A stretch of DNA of 64,000 nt from Marinobacter denitrificans (GTDB lineage Bacteria > Pseudomonadota > Gammaproteobacteria > Pseudomonadales > Oleiphilaceae): contig NZ_VMHN01000002.1 of the NCBI RefSeq assembly GCF_008795955.1, forward strand, positions 854,735 through 918,734, written 5' to 3'. A program made the translations under genes and the position numbers. The notes under the pieces are model-generated. The model ran no database searches and was not told the DNA's origin. It worked only from the letters and a program-made list of their open reading frames with translations. Of the stretch, positions 10,388 to 20,242 are shown piece by piece. Within the stretch, counting starts at the first letter, position 1; the number at the start of each line of letters is the position of its first letter.

Positions 10388-11192
10388 TTGAGGTCATCAC
10401 CCTGTATTGTTGGTATTCGACAGAGTTCGGGAAATTGTTCTTCAACTGCAGCCCCAGGCTCGATGCAAGGTTCCGGTCGCCAAAATGGTGAGCAATACGG
10501 ATCCCCGTATACAGGCTCTCCGGTGAGTGACGAAGATTCTTGTTGCGTTGCATCAGGTTCGTCAGGCGGCTGTAATGACGGGAGGCAGCCTGATATTCGC
10601 CGGCTTCAACCAGCGTGCGGGACAGCGCAAGCAGCGATCTCGCGTCGCCACGGGACAATTCGACTGCCCGCCGATACGCAGTAGTCGCCCCTTCGAGGTT
10701 GCCGATCCGCTCCTCTGTAAGGCCCAGGTTGAAAAATACCGATGCTCTCTCACCGTAGCCGGTGTCTCTGGAAGCTGCGAGGAACTGATCGCGGGCCTCT
10801 TCAAACCGGCGCTCCCCGTATAGGAACGCTCCGTAATAAACCCGTCCACGGGTATAGTCCGCGTCATTGGCGAGCGCATCTTTGAATGACCGCTCGGCCA
10901 GTTCCGGCTCACCCTCTGTCTGATAGACCAAACCCATTGCACCCAGCGCACCGGGATCATCCGGTGAAAGCTCGAGAGCACGCTCAAGGTGGTTCCGTGC
11001 GCGGTCCAGGTTGCCCTGACCAATATAAGCGGTGGCCAGTTGAACGTAGTTCCTCACGGCCTTGTCGCGGTCCGCTTCGCGTGCGAACCGGCTATCCGTA
11101 TTGGTCACACAGCCTGTGACAAGCATTGCCAGCAACACCATAGCAAATGCGGCCCGGACCCGGTTTACTGGTTCAGATGTCACAGTTGGCAA
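10377..11192 (-). CDS. pilW: type IV pilus biogenesis lipoprotein PilW (PilF)
   Basis: Outer-membrane TPR lipoprotein, the pilotin for the PilQ secretin in type IV pili (family knowledge). It has 271 residues. A hydrophobic signal with lipobox VTGC (Cys about 28) is followed by roughly six TPR units, for example AYIGQGNLDRARNHLERAL and ALGAMGLVYQTEGEPELAERS. It sits between rlmN and rodZ as in Pseudomonas, and its 3' end overlaps rodZ by 11 bases. No pil structural genes are in the window. Confidence 0.92.
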   Translation of the reverse strand: MPTVTSEPVNRVRAAFAMVLLAMLVTGCVTNTDSRFAREADRDKAVRNYVQLATAYIGQGNLDRARNHLERALELSPDDPGALGAMGLVYQTEGEPELAERSFKDALANDADYTRGRVYYGAFLYGERRFEEARDQFLAASRDTGYGERASVFFNLGLTEERIGNLEGATTAYRRAVELSRGDARSLLALSRTLVEAGEYQAASRHYSRLTNLMQRNKNLRHSPESLYTGIRIAHHFGDRNLASSLGLQLKNNFPNSVEYQQYRVMTSNGQ

Positions 11193-11228
11193 TTCCTCTT
11201 GTATTCAGGGGTGAAGGCTCACCCGGGT

Positions 11229-12341
11229 TCATGGGCTGACCTGATGCACCTGGATGTATCGCTGGCTTCTTTTCGTTCGATCTTCCACTCTGCCGACAAG
11301 CTGCCCACAAGCGGCATCGATGTCGTCGCCACGGGTTGTTCTGACGGTGGCGATATAGCCCGCCTCATTAAGAACCGTCTGGAAACGACGGGTGGCGTTC
11401 ATGCTCGGACGCCGGAAATCACTCTCCGGAAACGGGTTGAAAGGAATCAGGTTGATCTTGCAAGGAAGGCCCCGCAGCACCACAGCCAGCTCCCTGGCAT
11501 GTTCAGGCTGATCATTAACCCCTTCGATCACCGTGTACTCGATGGTCGCCTTGCGCTTGTCCGGCAAACGCGCCAGGTAGCGGCGGGTAGCTGCCAGCAA
11601 TTCCGCGATCGGATACTTTTTATTCAACGGCACCAATTGGTTACGCAATTCATCATTGGGGGCATGAAGCGAAATGGCCAGTGAAACATCGGTAACCTCG
11701 CCCAGCCGATCTATGGCCGGAACCACACCGGAAGTGCTCACCGTGACCCGCCGCTTGGAGATCCCGTACGCCAGATCCTCCATCATCAGGTTCATGGCAT
11801 CAACCACGTTTTCGAAGTTCAGCAGCGGCTCCCCCATCCCCATCATCACGACATTGGTAATCGGACGATCGGGGCCTGGCTCGAAGGGCATGAACGCTTT
11901 GCGGGCAACCCAGACCTGGCCGATAATTTCTGCGGCAGTCAGGTTACGGTTAAAGCCACGCTTTCCCGTTGAGCAGAAGGTACAGTCCAGGCTGCAGCCA
12001 ATCTGTGAGGAAACACACAGGGTGCCACGCTCGCCATCGGGAATCAGCACGGTTTCGACACTGTTGCCGTTGTCCATGCGCATGACCCACTTGCGGGTAC
12101 CGTCTTTTGACGATTCATCGTAGACCACTTCAGGGCCGCGGATTTCCGCAACCTCCTGCAGCTTCTCCCGCAATACCTTGCTCATATTGGTCATTTGATC
12201 GAAGTCATCGGCACCGCGCTGATGAATCCACTGCAACACCTGCGTCGCCCGGAAACGCTTCTCCCCCAGGGATTCAAAGAAAGCCTCCATTTTGGCCTTC
12301 GGCATTCCCAGAAGGTTGGTTTTCTCAGCAACAGCTGTCAT
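11229..12341 (-). CDS. rlmN: dual-specificity 23S rRNA/tRNA adenine-C2 methyltransferase RlmN
   Basis: Radical SAM enzyme that makes m2A2503 in 23S rRNA and m2A37 in some tRNAs. The start is placed at 12341 (MTAVAEKT), where a GAGG ribosome site lies 7 bases upstream, giving 370 residues; a longer frame begins at 12407. The radical-SAM motif CX3CX2C is seen as CSLDCTFC, with [15 protein letters not shown] and the C-terminal methyl-carrier cysteine region DAACGQL. It is another [4Fe-4S] client. It follows ndk closely in the standard order. Confidence 0.96.
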   Translation of the reverse strand: MTAVAEKTNLLGMPKAKMEAFFESLGEKRFRATQVLQWIHQRGADDFDQMTNMSKVLREKLQEVAEIRGPEVVYDESSKDGTRKWVMRMDNGNSVETVLIPDGERGTLCVSSQIGCSLDCTFCSTGKRGFNRNLTAAEIIGQVWVARKAFMPFEPGPDRPITNVVMMGMGEPLLNFENVVDAMNLMMEDLAYGISKRRVTVSTSGVVPAIDRLGEVTDVSLAISLHAPNDELRNQLVPLNKKYPIAELLAATRRYLARLPDKRKATIEYTVIEGVNDQPEHARELAVVLRGLPCKINLIPFNPFPESDFRRPSMNATRRFQTVLNEAGYIATVRTTRGDDIDAACGQLVGRVEDRTKRSQRYIQVHQVSP

Positions 12342-12403
12342 TTCATAACCTCGATCAGATAACCAATCCGGGCCGGAAGAAATTCCGGCCCGGGGCAGCT
12401 CAA

Positions 12404-12832
12404 TCAACCGCGCGGGCAGATCTCGCTGTCATTGAAAAAGTACGCAATTTCACGCTCGGCCGACGCTGCCGAATCCGAACCGTGAACGGCGTTTGCATCG
12501 ATAGACGACGCAAAGTCGGCGCGAATGGTGCCGGCTTCCGCCTCTTTCGGGTTGGTAGCACCCATCAGGTCACGATTCTTCAGGATAGCACCTTCGCCTT
12601 CCAGAACCTGAACAACAACCGGGCCAGAGGTCATGAACGCGACCAGATCGTTGAAAAACGGGCGTTCTTTGTGCTCAGCGTAGAAACCTTCCGCCTGTTC
12701 CTGAGTCAGATGCATCATCTTCGCGGCAACAATCGTCAGTCCTGCTTTTTCAAAACGTGTATAAATCTCGCCGATCACATTTTTTGCGACTGCGTCGGGC
12801 TTGATAATCGAGAGCGTGCGCTCGTTTGCCAT
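12404..12832 (-). CDS. ndk: nucleoside diphosphate kinase Ndk
   Basis: Balances NTP and dNTP pools by phosphate transfer through a histidine. The 142 residues are the full bacterial length. Motifs seen: TLSIIKPDA near the N-terminus, the catalytic-His region NAVHGSDS and the ending [14 protein letters not shown]. In related bacteria ndk follows the isc operon; here it follows iscS directly, with its own likely promoter in the 67-base gap. Confidence 0.97.
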   Translation of the reverse strand: MANERTLSIIKPDAVAKNVIGEIYTRFEKAGLTIVAAKMMHLTQEQAEGFYAEHKERPFFNDLVAFMTSGPVVVQVLEGEGAILKNRDLMGATNPKEAEAGTIRADFASSIDANAVHGSDSAASAEREIAYFFNDSEICPRG

Positions 12833-12873
12833 GATCTGTCTCCATTCAGGTTCAGAAAAATTTCAGGGTTGGG

Positions 12874-12902
12874 ATTATACGCAGTCCGGAGGCAACTGCC
12901 TA
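12874..12902 (-). promoter_or_regulatory. candidate sigma-70 promoter of ndk
   Basis: On the minus strand a perfect -10 TATAAT (12874-12879) lies 17 bases after a weak -35 TAGGCA (12897-12902), overlapping the iscS stop and 42 bases before the ndk ATG. The -10 match is strong and the -35 only partial. Confidence 0.45.
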
Positions 12903-14048
12903 CCGCACTGAACGGAGACGGCTAACAACGTCAACGATTTGCGTCGCTGCGAAGTCGGCCTCCTCCGGCGTGGAAAAGCGTCCGAAAGAAAACCGGAGGG
13001 CCCGGTGAGCCTGCTCATCGTCCAGACCAATACCTTTCAATACGAACGATGGCTCTATGGTGGCAGAAGAACAGGCAGATCCGGATGACACTGCGAGATT
13101 TCTCAGCCCCAGCATCAGCGACTCTGCATCTACGCCTGCAAAAGACAGGTTCACAATGCCAGGCACCCGGTGCTCCTCGCTGCCATTGAGCGTTACGCCT
13201 TCGAGGTTACCCAGCCCTTCCAGAAACCGACTGCGGATGTCTTCCAGCATTTGCCGATCTTGCTCAAGTTGCGTGCTCGCAAGCTCGAACGCCTTACCCA
13301 TGCCAACGATCTGATGGGTAGGCAGCGTGCCGGAACGCATGCCCCGTTCGTGGCCACCACCATGAATCTGCGACTCAATTCGCACATCCGGTGACCGGCG
13401 AACATACAGGGCACCAACACCTTTGGGACCATAAACCTTGTGGGCAGACAGGGACAGAAGATCAACCGGAGCAGTACTGATATCCACTTCGGTTTTCCCC
13501 GCTGCCTGGGCCGCGTCGACGTGAAACAGCACGCCGCGCTCCCGAAGCAGGGTTCCGATGGCCGCAATATCGGTCTGACATCCCAGCTCATTGTTCACCA
13601 TCATCAGGCTTACCAGAACCGTATTATCCTGAAGCGCATCTTCCACCTGCCCCGGGGAAACACGCCCGTCAGGTCCGGGTGTCAGCCAGGTGACGCTCAC
13701 GCCATGCTGCTCAAGCCATTTGCAGGTATCAAGAACCGCCTTGTGCTCGATCACCGAGGTCACAAGGTGGGGGTTATCGCGACCTGCAACGGCACCCTTG
13801 ATGGCCAGGTTGTCGGATTCAGTGGCACCGGAAGTCCACACAATTTCCCGTGGGTCAGCGTGGATGAGATTGGCAACCTGGCGGCGGGCACCTTCAACGG
13901 CAGCTTCGGCTTGCCAGCCATAGGCATGGGAGCGGGAGGCGGGATTCCCGAAAACACCGTCAAGGGTGAGGTATTTGCACATTTCTTCGGCAACGACGGG
14001 ATCTACGGGCGTGGTCGCCGCATAATCCATATAGACGGGCTTTTTCAT
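12900..14048 (-). CDS. iscS: cysteine desulfurase IscS, C-terminally short
   Basis: PLP enzyme that takes sulfur from cysteine for Fe-S clusters and tRNA thiolation. The sequence aligns well with E. coli Isc[21 protein letters not shown], the PLP-lysine region [28 protein letters not shown] and the catalytic-Cys loop SSGSACSSA. It is 382 residues against about 404, ending at SRLRSVR. The missing roughly 20 residues are the tail that binds IscU in E. coli. The gene is followed by ndk, not iscU. It could still serve tRNA thiolation or another scaffold (inference). Confidence 0.93.
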   Translation of the reverse strand: MKKPVYMDYAATTPVDPVVAEEMCKYLTLDGVFGNPASRSHAYGWQAEAAVEGARRQVANLIHADPREIVWTSGATESDNLAIKGAVAGRDNPHLVTSVIEHKAVLDTCKWLEQHGVSVTWLTPGPDGRVSPGQVEDALQDNTVLVSLMMVNNELGCQTDIAAIGTLLRERGVLFHVDAAQAAGKTEVDISTAPVDLLSLSAHKVYGPKGVGALYVRRSPDVRIESQIHGGGHERGMRSGTLPTHQIVGMGKAFELASTQLEQDRQMLEDIRSRFLEGLGNLEGVTLNGSEEHRVPGIVNLSFAGVDAESLMLGLRNLAVSSGSACSSATIEPSFVLKGIGLDDEQAHRALRFSFGRFSTPEEADFAATQIVDVVSRLRSVR

Positions 14049-14068
14049 AGAGACTTCAGGATAATCGT

Positions 14069-14566
14069 TCAGGCCGGCGCCTGATCGTTAAGGCGCTCGG
14101 TGTTAATCGTCTGTGAATCGCCTTCGGAATGACGCTTGTTTTGCCGACTGGCAACCACCTGAATTTCGCGTTTTCTCATCAGGTCCCCGAGACTGATGTC
14201 GCTCAGGAACTGATGAATCTGGTCGCTAAGATCAGACCACAGGTGGTGGGTCAGGCATTTCTCGCCATTCTGGCAATCACCCTTGTTGCCGCAACGTGTG
14301 GTATCCAGGGATTCACTGACCGCGTCCACCACCTCAGCAATATAGACGGCATCGGGTTCACGGCTCAGCCGGTAGCCACCACCGGGCCCACGGATACTGG
14401 TCACAAGCTTGTGGCGGCGAAGGCGGGAAAACAACTGCTCGAGATACGAGAGGGAGATCTCCTGCCGGGCAGAAATATCCGCCAGACTGACCGGACCCTG
14501 GTCCCCGTGAAGGGCCAGATCCAGCATTGCCGTCACCGCGTAGCGGCCTTTGGTGGTCAGTCTCAT
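14069..14566 (-). CDS. iscR: Rrf2-family Fe-S regulator IscR
   Basis: [2Fe-2S] winged-helix regulator of Fe-S biogenesis genes, 165 residues. The start [11 protein letters not shown] at 14566 matches the family; a longer frame to 14626 would place the start inside the promoter. An Rrf2 HTH covers about residues 1-80. The cluster ligands are intact as C-X5-C-X5-C-X2-H ([16 protein letters not shown]). It lies directly ahead of iscS. A well-matched IscR type 1 half-site lies in its own promoter, so autorepression by the holo form is likely. Confidence 0.95.
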   Translation of the reverse strand: MRLTTKGRYAVTAMLDLALHGDQGPVSLADISARQEISLSYLEQLFSRLRRHKLVTSIRGPGGGYRLSREPDAVYIAEVVDAVSESLDTTRCGNKGDCQNGEKCLTHHLWSDLSDQIHQFLSDISLGDLMRKREIQVVASRQNKRHSEGDSQTINTERLNDQAPA

Positions 14567-14610
14567 AAACTCAGCCCCGGTCAGGGATTGATTCGGTTTT
14601 AACTGGGGCG

Positions 14611-14639
14611 AGTATGAATTGACCAACCATTTCAGTCAA
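14611..14639 (-). promoter_or_regulatory. iscR promoter
   Basis: On the minus strand -35 TTGACT (14634-14639) and -10 CATACT (14611-14616) are separated by exactly 17 bases, 44 bases before the iscR ATG. This supports the internal iscR start at 14566. Confidence 0.55.
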
Positions 14640-14643
14640 GTAT
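14619..14643 (-). promoter_or_regulatory. candidate type 1 IscR operator
   Basis: On the minus strand the first half ATACTTGACT plus the spacer GAAAT match the type 1 IscR consensus exactly. The second half is degenerate. The site overlaps the -35 and spacer of the iscR promoter, as in E. coli autorepression. Confidence 0.5.
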
Positions 14644-15417
14644 TCACCGTTGCGACGGTTCATCCTCCCGTACGCAGTCGAAGTCCTCCTCCTGCAGCGG
14701 CGGAAGCTCGCCGTTCTGATACTCGCTGTTTACCTTTCTCAATGCCTTGCACATGTTTTCCATGCGCTCATCAACCGCATGCATATGGTCCAGCAGGCTG
14801 CGCATCGCCCGGGCCACCGGGTCTGGCATTTCTTCAGTCACGCCGTAGGCATCGAAGCCCATACGCTCTTCCATTTCCTTGCGGCGTACGCTGTCTTCCT
14901 CCTTGCGTTTGACAACAACCCGGCCCGGAATCCCGACGACGGTTGCACCCGCGGGGACCGCTTTGGTGACCACAGAGTTGGAACCTATCTTGGCACCCTC
15001 TCCCACATCGAACGGCCCCAGAATCTTGGCGCCGGCGCCAACTACAACGCCATTACCCAGCGTAGGGTGTCGCTTTCCCTTGTTCCAGCTGGTTCCACCC
15101 AGGGTCACACCCTGGTAGAGAGTCACGTCATCACCAATAACGGTGGTTTCACCAATCACAACGCCCATACCGTGGTCGATAAAAAAACGACGGCCGATGG
15201 TCGCCCCGGGGTGAATCTCGACGCCGGTCAGCCAACGGGCAAGTGTCGAGAAGGTGCGCGCCAGCCACTTCAGGCCAAGATTCCACAGCCAGTGTGAAAA
15301 ACGATGACACAGGAGGGCATGAAGTCCGGGGTAATTAGTCAGAACTTCAAAGGTGTTGCGAGCTGCGGGATCACGATGAAAAACACTGTTTACATCTTCC
15401 CTTAAACGATCAAACAT
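14644..15417 (-). CDS. cysE: serine O-acetyltransferase CysE
   Basis: Acetylates serine with acetyl-CoA, the first step of cysteine synthesis and so of the substrate of IscS. The start is placed at the ATG 15417 ([13 protein letters not shown]), giving 257 residues. An alpha-helical N-terminus precedes a left-handed beta-helix of hexapeptide repeats, with [19 protein letters not shown] and [11 protein letters not shown] containing the catalytic Asp/His region. It lies 4 bases after trmJ and ahead of iscR, as in Pseudomonas. Confidence 0.95.
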   Translation of the reverse strand: MFDRLREDVNSVFHRDPAARNTFEVLTNYPGLHALLCHRFSHWLWNLGLKWLARTFSTLARWLTGVEIHPGATIGRRFFIDHGMGVVIGETTVIGDDVTLYQGVTLGGTSWNKGKRHPTLGNGVVVGAGAKILGPFDVGEGAKIGSNSVVTKAVPAGATVVGIPGRVVVKRKEEDSVRRKEMEERMGFDAYGVTEEMPDPVARAMRSLLDHMHAVDERMENMCKALRKVNSEYQNGELPPLQEEDFDCVREDEPSQR

Positions 15418-15421
15418 AACC

Positions 15422-16276
15422 CTATTCCTGCTCACCGGCTGTAAAACCAGCCTTCGACGTATTTTGTCCTGCTTTGTCAGCGCCAGCGGACTTCTGGACA
15501 GCGCTCAGGACGCCCCGGAGGATGTTGAGTTCCGTCTGATCCAGTTTCGCTCTCTGGAACAGGCGGCGCAACCGCGTCATCAGCAACCCCGGTTTTTCGC
15601 GGCGATGGAAGTCCACATCCACCAGCACCTGCTCAAGATGCTCGAAAAATCCTTCAACGTCCCTGACCGGTGCCGGCGGCACATCCCAGCCAGCGTCTCC
15701 CGGCGCGGCCATGGGCTTGAGATAGGGGCTGCCCTCCCCACCTTCAAGTCCCCGCAGGTAATGCATGCGCAATTCGTAACACATCACCTGAACTGCCATG
15801 GACAGGTTCAGCGAACTGTAGTCCGGATTCGACGGAATATGAATGTGGAAGTGGCAGCGTTGCAACTCTTCATTGCTCAGCCCATGGTTCTCACGCCCGA
15901 ACACCAACGCAACCGGCCCTTCTCCGGAATGCTCCGACGCCATGGCAGCGGCATCGGGCGGCGCAATTACCGGCCAGGGGACCTTGCGGCCGCGGGCGCT
16001 GGTGCCCATCACGCAGACACAGTCAGCGATAGCCTCATCGAGAGAGCTGACCACCCGTGCGTTATCCAGCACATCGGATGCACCCGCCGCCCGCGCATAG
16101 GAGGTTTCGTCAGGAAACGATGCCGGATTGACCAGCCAGAGACTGCCCATCGCCATATTCTTCATGGCCCTCGCAACGGCTCCGATATTGCCGGAATGCG
16201 ATGTTTCAACCAGAACAATCCTGATCTGGTTGTCAAAGGTGTCGGTGCCCTCCTGGGGCATCGCGGACTTGTGCAT
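15422..16276 (-). CDS. trmJ: tRNA (Cm32/Um32) 2'-O-methyltransferase TrmJ
   Basis: SPOUT-family methyltransferase modifying residue 32 in the anticodon loop, 284 residues. SPOUT motifs are visible: N-terminal [36 protein letters not shown] and the knot loop [21 protein letters not shown]-terminal helical extension follows ([14 protein letters not shown]). It is divergent from suhB (187-base gap), as in many gammaproteobacteria, and almost touches cysE. Confidence 0.94.
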   Translation of the reverse strand: MHKSAMPQEGTDTFDNQIRIVLVETSHSGNIGAVARAMKNMAMGSLWLVNPASFPDETSYARAAGASDVLDNARVVSSLDEAIADCVCVMGTSARGRKVPWPVIAPPDAAAMASEHSGEGPVALVFGRENHGLSNEELQRCHFHIHIPSNPDYSSLNLSMAVQVMCYELRMHYLRGLEGGEGSPYLKPMAAPGDAGWDVPPAPVRDVEGFFEHLEQVLVDVDFHRREKPGLLMTRLRRLFQRAKLDQTELNILRGVLSAVQKSAGADKAGQNTSKAGFTAGEQE

Positions 16277-16463
16277 GGCGATCGCGTCTCTGTAGTAATC
16301 TGTAAATAGAAATCCGGGAAGGCGCGTATGATACCAGATGTCGCCCCTCCCCTGCCTCTCCAGACAAGCCTCGATGCAGCGCTCTCAGTGACATTGCGGA
16401 GTCGAAAAACATACAAGCGGGGTCAGTTTTTGATATGCTATGCGGCCTTCACACACCCGGATA

Positions 16464-17273
16464 ATGAACACTCAGATGCAACCAGCTATCAAAATGGCCC
16501 TGCGCGTCGCGCGTCAGGGGTCCGACTATCTGAAATCACACTTCGAACGCCAGGAACCCAATGGCGACAGCGAAGACCGCCGCAAGCAACTGGAGCGGGT
16601 CGAGCAGTCTGTTTACGACAATTTTTCCGAACAGCTCGAAAAAGCCTATAAAGACCACGCGATCGCGCCACTGAACGAGGCGGACGCCAACGGTAATGAC
16701 AAGAGCTGGCATATTTTTCCGGTACTCGGGCGTGAAAACTTTCTCCGTGGCATTCCCGATTTCGCACTGGCATTGCTGCAGAAGAAAAACAACCGTACCG
16801 AGAACGTGTTGCTGATCAACCCGGTCACCGGCGAAGAGTATTCTGCCAGTCGCGGTCACGGGGCGGCGCTCAACAGCCGGCGCGTACGCACCAGCGAGGT
16901 CAAGCATTCTGACCGCGCAGCGGTGGTCAGCAACCTTCTGGACCAGACCCGTCACGGCGATGACCCGCTGATGTGGGGCGAAATGGCGTCGCTCCTGGCC
17001 CGCGACAGCAGCATGTTCCGCACGGCCGGCTGTGTCGCGCTGGATATCGCCCGGGTATCGTCCGGCCACCTCGACGCTGCCGTTATTTTCCGGCCGGAGC
17101 CTGCCGATCTTGCCATTGGCGTCACCCTGGCATTGGAGTCCGGCGCACTGACCGGCGACTTCTCCGGCAATCCATCAACCGAGAAAGCCAAGCAGCTTAT
17201 CGTTGCCAATCCGAAGCTGTTCCGGGAAGTACTGAAAACCCTTCACCCCTTCCGGGGTCGCCTGCCACGCTGA
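16464..17273 (+). CDS. suhB: SuhB-family protein with degenerate inositol-phosphatase site
   Basis: By position (divergent from trmJ) and weak full-length similarity this is the local SuhB, 269 residues starting MNTQMQPAIKMALRVARQG. The matching parts are INPVTGEEYSASRGHGAALN, RTAGCVALDIARVSSGHLDA and VTLALESGALTGDFSG. The metal-binding motif WxIDPLDGTTNF is replaced by WHIFPVLGRENF, losing both aspartates, and the WDxAAG motif is reduced to ADLAIG. It is therefore probably not an active phosphatase. E. coli SuhB also acts in rRNA antitermination independently of catalysis, which could be the retained role (inference). Confidence 0.85.
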   Translation: MNTQMQPAIKMALRVARQGSDYLKSHFERQEPNGDSEDRRKQLERVEQSVYDNFSEQLEKAYKDHAIAPLNEADANGNDKSWHIFPVLGRENFLRGIPDFALALLQKKNNRTENVLLINPVTGEEYSASRGHGAALNSRRVRTSEVKHSDRAAVVSNLLDQTRHGDDPLMWGEMASLLARDSSMFRTAGCVALDIARVSSGHLDAAVIFRPEPADLAIGVTLALESGALTGDFSGNPSTEKAKQLIVANPKLFREVLKTLHPFRGRLPR

Positions 17274-17290
17274 ACCAACTGGCCGGGCAC

Positions 17291-17328
17291 AAAAAAGCCG
17301 CAACCCCGTGAGGTGTTGCGGCTTTTTT
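17291..17328. terminator. bidirectional terminator between suhB and secF
   Basis: An A6 run, the inverted repeat AGCCGCAAC...GTTGCGGCT around a short CCCGTGAGGT loop, and a T6 run lie between the convergent ends of suhB and secF. It is a textbook intrinsic terminator on both strands. Confidence 0.92.
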
Positions 17329-17341
17329 CTGGCTGACCGAA

Positions 17342-18298
17342 TTACATCCGGTTCAGCCACTCTGGCGGTTGCTCTTCTTCCTCTTCCTGACCGGCCAGAC
17401 CTTCCTTCGGCGGTATGATCAGATCTTCGCGTGCTACCCCAAGGGCAATAAGCATGTTAGCAGCCACGTAGATGGAGGAATACGTACCCACCACCACGCC
17501 GATCATCAACGCCAGCGCAAAGTTGTTGATGGCTTCGCCGCCCAGGAAATAAAGGGCCAGCAGAACCACAAGAGTGGTACCGGATGTATTGATGGTCCGG
17601 CTGATGGTCTGATGGATGGACTCGTTGATGATGTGCTCGGAATCGCCCTCCCGCATCTTGCGAAAGTTTTCACGAATCCGGTCAGCGACAACGATGGTGT
17701 CGTTCAGGGAATAACCGATAACCGCTAGCAGTGCCGCCAGTACGCTGAGATCGAAGGTCCACTGGAACAGCGCGAACACGCCAAGAACGATAATGACGTC
17801 ATGGGCAAGGGGCACCACGGCTGCAATCCCGAACTTGAACTGAAACCGCATGCCGACATAGATCAGCACGACCGCAAGCGCAATCAGCATCCCCAGGCCG
17901 CTGTCTTCCTTCAGCTCATCACCCACCTGGGAACCAACAAACTCAGAACTGACAAGCTCAAGCTCTGCACCATCTGCGGAAAGAGCATCGGTAACCTCCA
18001 GCGCAAGCTTGTCGTTTTCCGCTTCCGCCATCCTTACCAGAACCGTGGTGTCGGAACCGAAGTTCTGCACCACAAACTGCTCGTAACCTGCCTCTTCGAG
18101 TGTGGCACGAACATCATCAAGTGCCGGAGCCTGCTGATACTCGAGCTCAACAGAAGTACCACCGGTAAAATCAAGCCCGAAGTTCAGGCCACGTGTCGCC
18201 ATCAGGGCTATCGCCGCGATGACTAATATGAGGGACACTACGGAAGCAATCTTCCGTATGCCCATAAAATCGATAGGTTTTTTCTCAACTTCAGACAT
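17342..18298 (-). CDS. secF: protein translocase subunit SecF
   Basis: Inner-membrane partner of SecD that uses the proton motive force to help export. The start at 18298 (MSEVEKKPIDFMG) gives 318 residues; upstream in-frame codons lie inside secD. Seen: a first span VVSLILVIAAIALMA, the D1 signature GLDFTGGTSVELEY, a periplasmic domain and a C-terminal bundle of five spans with GYSLNDTIVVADRIREN. secD and secF overlap by 8 bases, implying coupling. Confidence 0.96.
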   Translation of the reverse strand: MSEVEKKPIDFMGIRKIASVVSLILVIAAIALMATRGLNFGLDFTGGTSVELEYQQAPALDDVRATLEEAGYEQFVVQNFGSDTTVLVRMAEAENDKLALEVTDALSADGAELELVSSEFVGSQVGDELKEDSGLGMLIALAVVLIYVGMRFQFKFGIAAVVPLAHDVIIVLGVFALFQWTFDLSVLAALLAVIGYSLNDTIVVADRIRENFRKMREGDSEHIINESIHQTISRTINTSGTTLVVLLALYFLGGEAINNFALALMIGVVVGTYSSIYVAANMLIALGVAREDLIIPPKEGLAGQEEEEEQPPEWLNRM

Positions 18299-20165
18299 TG
18301 GCCAGCTTCCCTCCGATCGACAGTTTCTCGATCTTTCGACCGCCGTATACAAGATTTACGATGCTGCGACTGACCATCAGCCCGGAGAACATCGACGTGA
18401 GAATACCGATCGACAGCGTCACCGCGAACCCTTTCACAGGGCCGGAGCCCATGGCAAACAGGATCACAGCTACCAGCAAGGTGGTGATGTTGGCATCAAA
18501 AATCGACACAAAGGCCCTGGAGTATCCGGAGTTGATGGCCGACTGTGGCGGGATGCCCGTTTTCAGCTCTTCCTTTATACGCTCAAAGATCAGCACGTTG
18601 GCATCCACGGCCATACCTACCGTCAGTACAATACCCGCGATACCTGGCAGGGTCAGGGTTGCCGAGAGTATCGACATGCAGGCGATCAGCAGCATCAGGT
18701 TGAGTGTAAGCGCCACGTTGGCGATCATGCCAAAGCCACGGTAGTAAACCACCATGTAGCAGAGCACCAGTACGAAGCCGAGCAGTACCGACATCATGCC
18801 CGCATCGATGTTCTTCTGCCCGAGGCTTGGCCCAATGGTGCGCTCCTGGACGAAGTACATGGGCGCGGCCAATGAGCCGGCCCGCAGTAACAGCGCCAGT
18901 TCAGAAGCTTCGGGAATGGAGTCGAGACCGGTGATCCGGAAACTGCTTCCAAGCGCGGACTGGATGGTAGCAAGACTGATAATGCCCTTTTCAACCACGC
19001 GATTGTCGACGGTGCGGGTCTCACCATCCACAACCACTTCTTCTGTCTCTGTACGGTATTCAATAAACAGCACCGCCATGCGGCGGCTGATGGCGTTCCG
19101 GGTAGCCCGGTTCATCAGATCCCCACCCACAGAATCCATGGTGATGTTTACCTGGGGCTGACCGTTCTCATCAAATGCCTGCTGGGCGTTGGAGACATTG
19201 TCACCTGTGACAATAACCTCCCGCTCCAGGCGAGCCTCGCGATTGGGGTTGTCACGAAACTCATAGGTTTCCGTGTTCGCAGCGGACGCATCCTGTCGCG
19301 CTTCAAGACGGAACTCCAGATTGGCGGTAGCACCAAGGACGCGTTTTGCGGCTGCCGTATCCTGCACACCAGGCAACTCAACAATAATCCGGTCGGCACC
19401 CTGGCGCTGCACCAGGGGTTCTGCAACACCAAGCTCATTCACCCGGTTGCGGATGGTGGTCAGGTTCTGTTGCAGCGCATAGTCCTGAATCGACTTGATC
19501 TCGGCTTCCGAGATGGTGAGGATCAGGCGGTACTCGCCCTCCTCACTTTCTTCGTCGAGGAGAAACTGGTTGTACTGGTCGCGAACGAGACTGAATGCTT
19601 CGCTGCGGGACTCTTCATCCCGGAACGTCAGAACGATGGAGTTGTCGCCCTCCAGGTCACCGCCGCGGTAGCGCACACGCTCGTCGCGCAACTCACGCTT
19701 GATCTGGCTGGACATGGATTCAAGGCGCTGTTCAACCGCCGTTTCCATATCCACTTCCAGCAGGAAGTGGACACCACCGCGAAGATCGAGGCCCAGTTTC
19801 ATGGGCCCGGCACCCAGACTTTTCAGCCAGTCCGGTGTGGATGGCGCCATGTTGAGGGCTACCAGGTAGTCCCTGCCGAGCGCATCCTGAACAACCGGCC
19901 TCGCCCGCAGTTGGGCGTCGGCATTATTCAGACGGATCAGGGCATCACGCTCCTGGATCTCGGATTCCTTGACTGCAATCCCCTTCGCCTCGAGCGCATC
20001 AACGGCCCTTTCCAGAATCCTCTGATTGACCTCGGTGCTACTGCGCGCACCTGTGATCTGTACGGCGTAGTCGTCGGGGAAGACATTAGGCAGAGCGTAG
20101 ATGAACCCGATCACCAGAGCGATGACGATAACCAGGTTTTTCCAGAGCGGATACTTGTTCAGCAT
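18291..20165 (-). CDS. secD: protein translocase subunit SecD
   Basis: Partner of SecF and YajC in the SecDF complex, 624 residues. One N-terminal span (NLVIVIALVIGFIYALP) is followed by a large periplasmic region containing GLDLRGGVHFLLEV, the base and P1 head (ISLATIQSALGSSFRITG, LALLLRAGSLAAP). The C-terminal five-span RND-like bundle has GMAVDANVLIFERIKEEL. The order yajC-secD-secF is standard. Confidence 0.96.
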   Translation of the reverse strand: MLNKYPLWKNLVIVIALVIGFIYALPNVFPDDYAVQITGARSSTEVNQRILERAVDALEAKGIAVKESEIQERDALIRLNNADAQLRARPVVQDALGRDYLVALNMAPSTPDWLKSLGAGPMKLGLDLRGGVHFLLEVDMETAVEQRLESMSSQIKRELRDERVRYRGGDLEGDNSIVLTFRDEESRSEAFSLVRDQYNQFLLDEESEEGEYRLILTISEAEIKSIQDYALQQNLTTIRNRVNELGVAEPLVQRQGADRIIVELPGVQDTAAAKRVLGATANLEFRLEARQDASAANTETYEFRDNPNREARLEREVIVTGDNVSNAQQAFDENGQPQVNITMDSVGGDLMNRATRNAISRRMAVLFIEYRTETEEVVVDGETRTVDNRVVEKGIISLATIQSALGSSFRITGLDSIPEASELALLLRAGSLAAPMYFVQERTIGPSLGQKNIDAGMMSVLLGFVLVLCYMVVYYRGFGMIANVALTLNLMLLIACMSILSATLTLPGIAGIVLTVGMAVDANVLIFERIKEELKTGIPPQSAINSGYSRAFVSIFDANITTLLVAVILFAMGSGPVKGFAVTLSIGILTSMFSGLMVSRSIVNLVYGGRKIEKLSIGGKLANV

Positions 20166-20242
20166 GGGGTCCCTTTAAGCCGGCCAACAGGCCGGCTGTG
20201 ATGTTTCAGCTTGGCAAATTCAGACCTGAGTGAAAAATCGGC

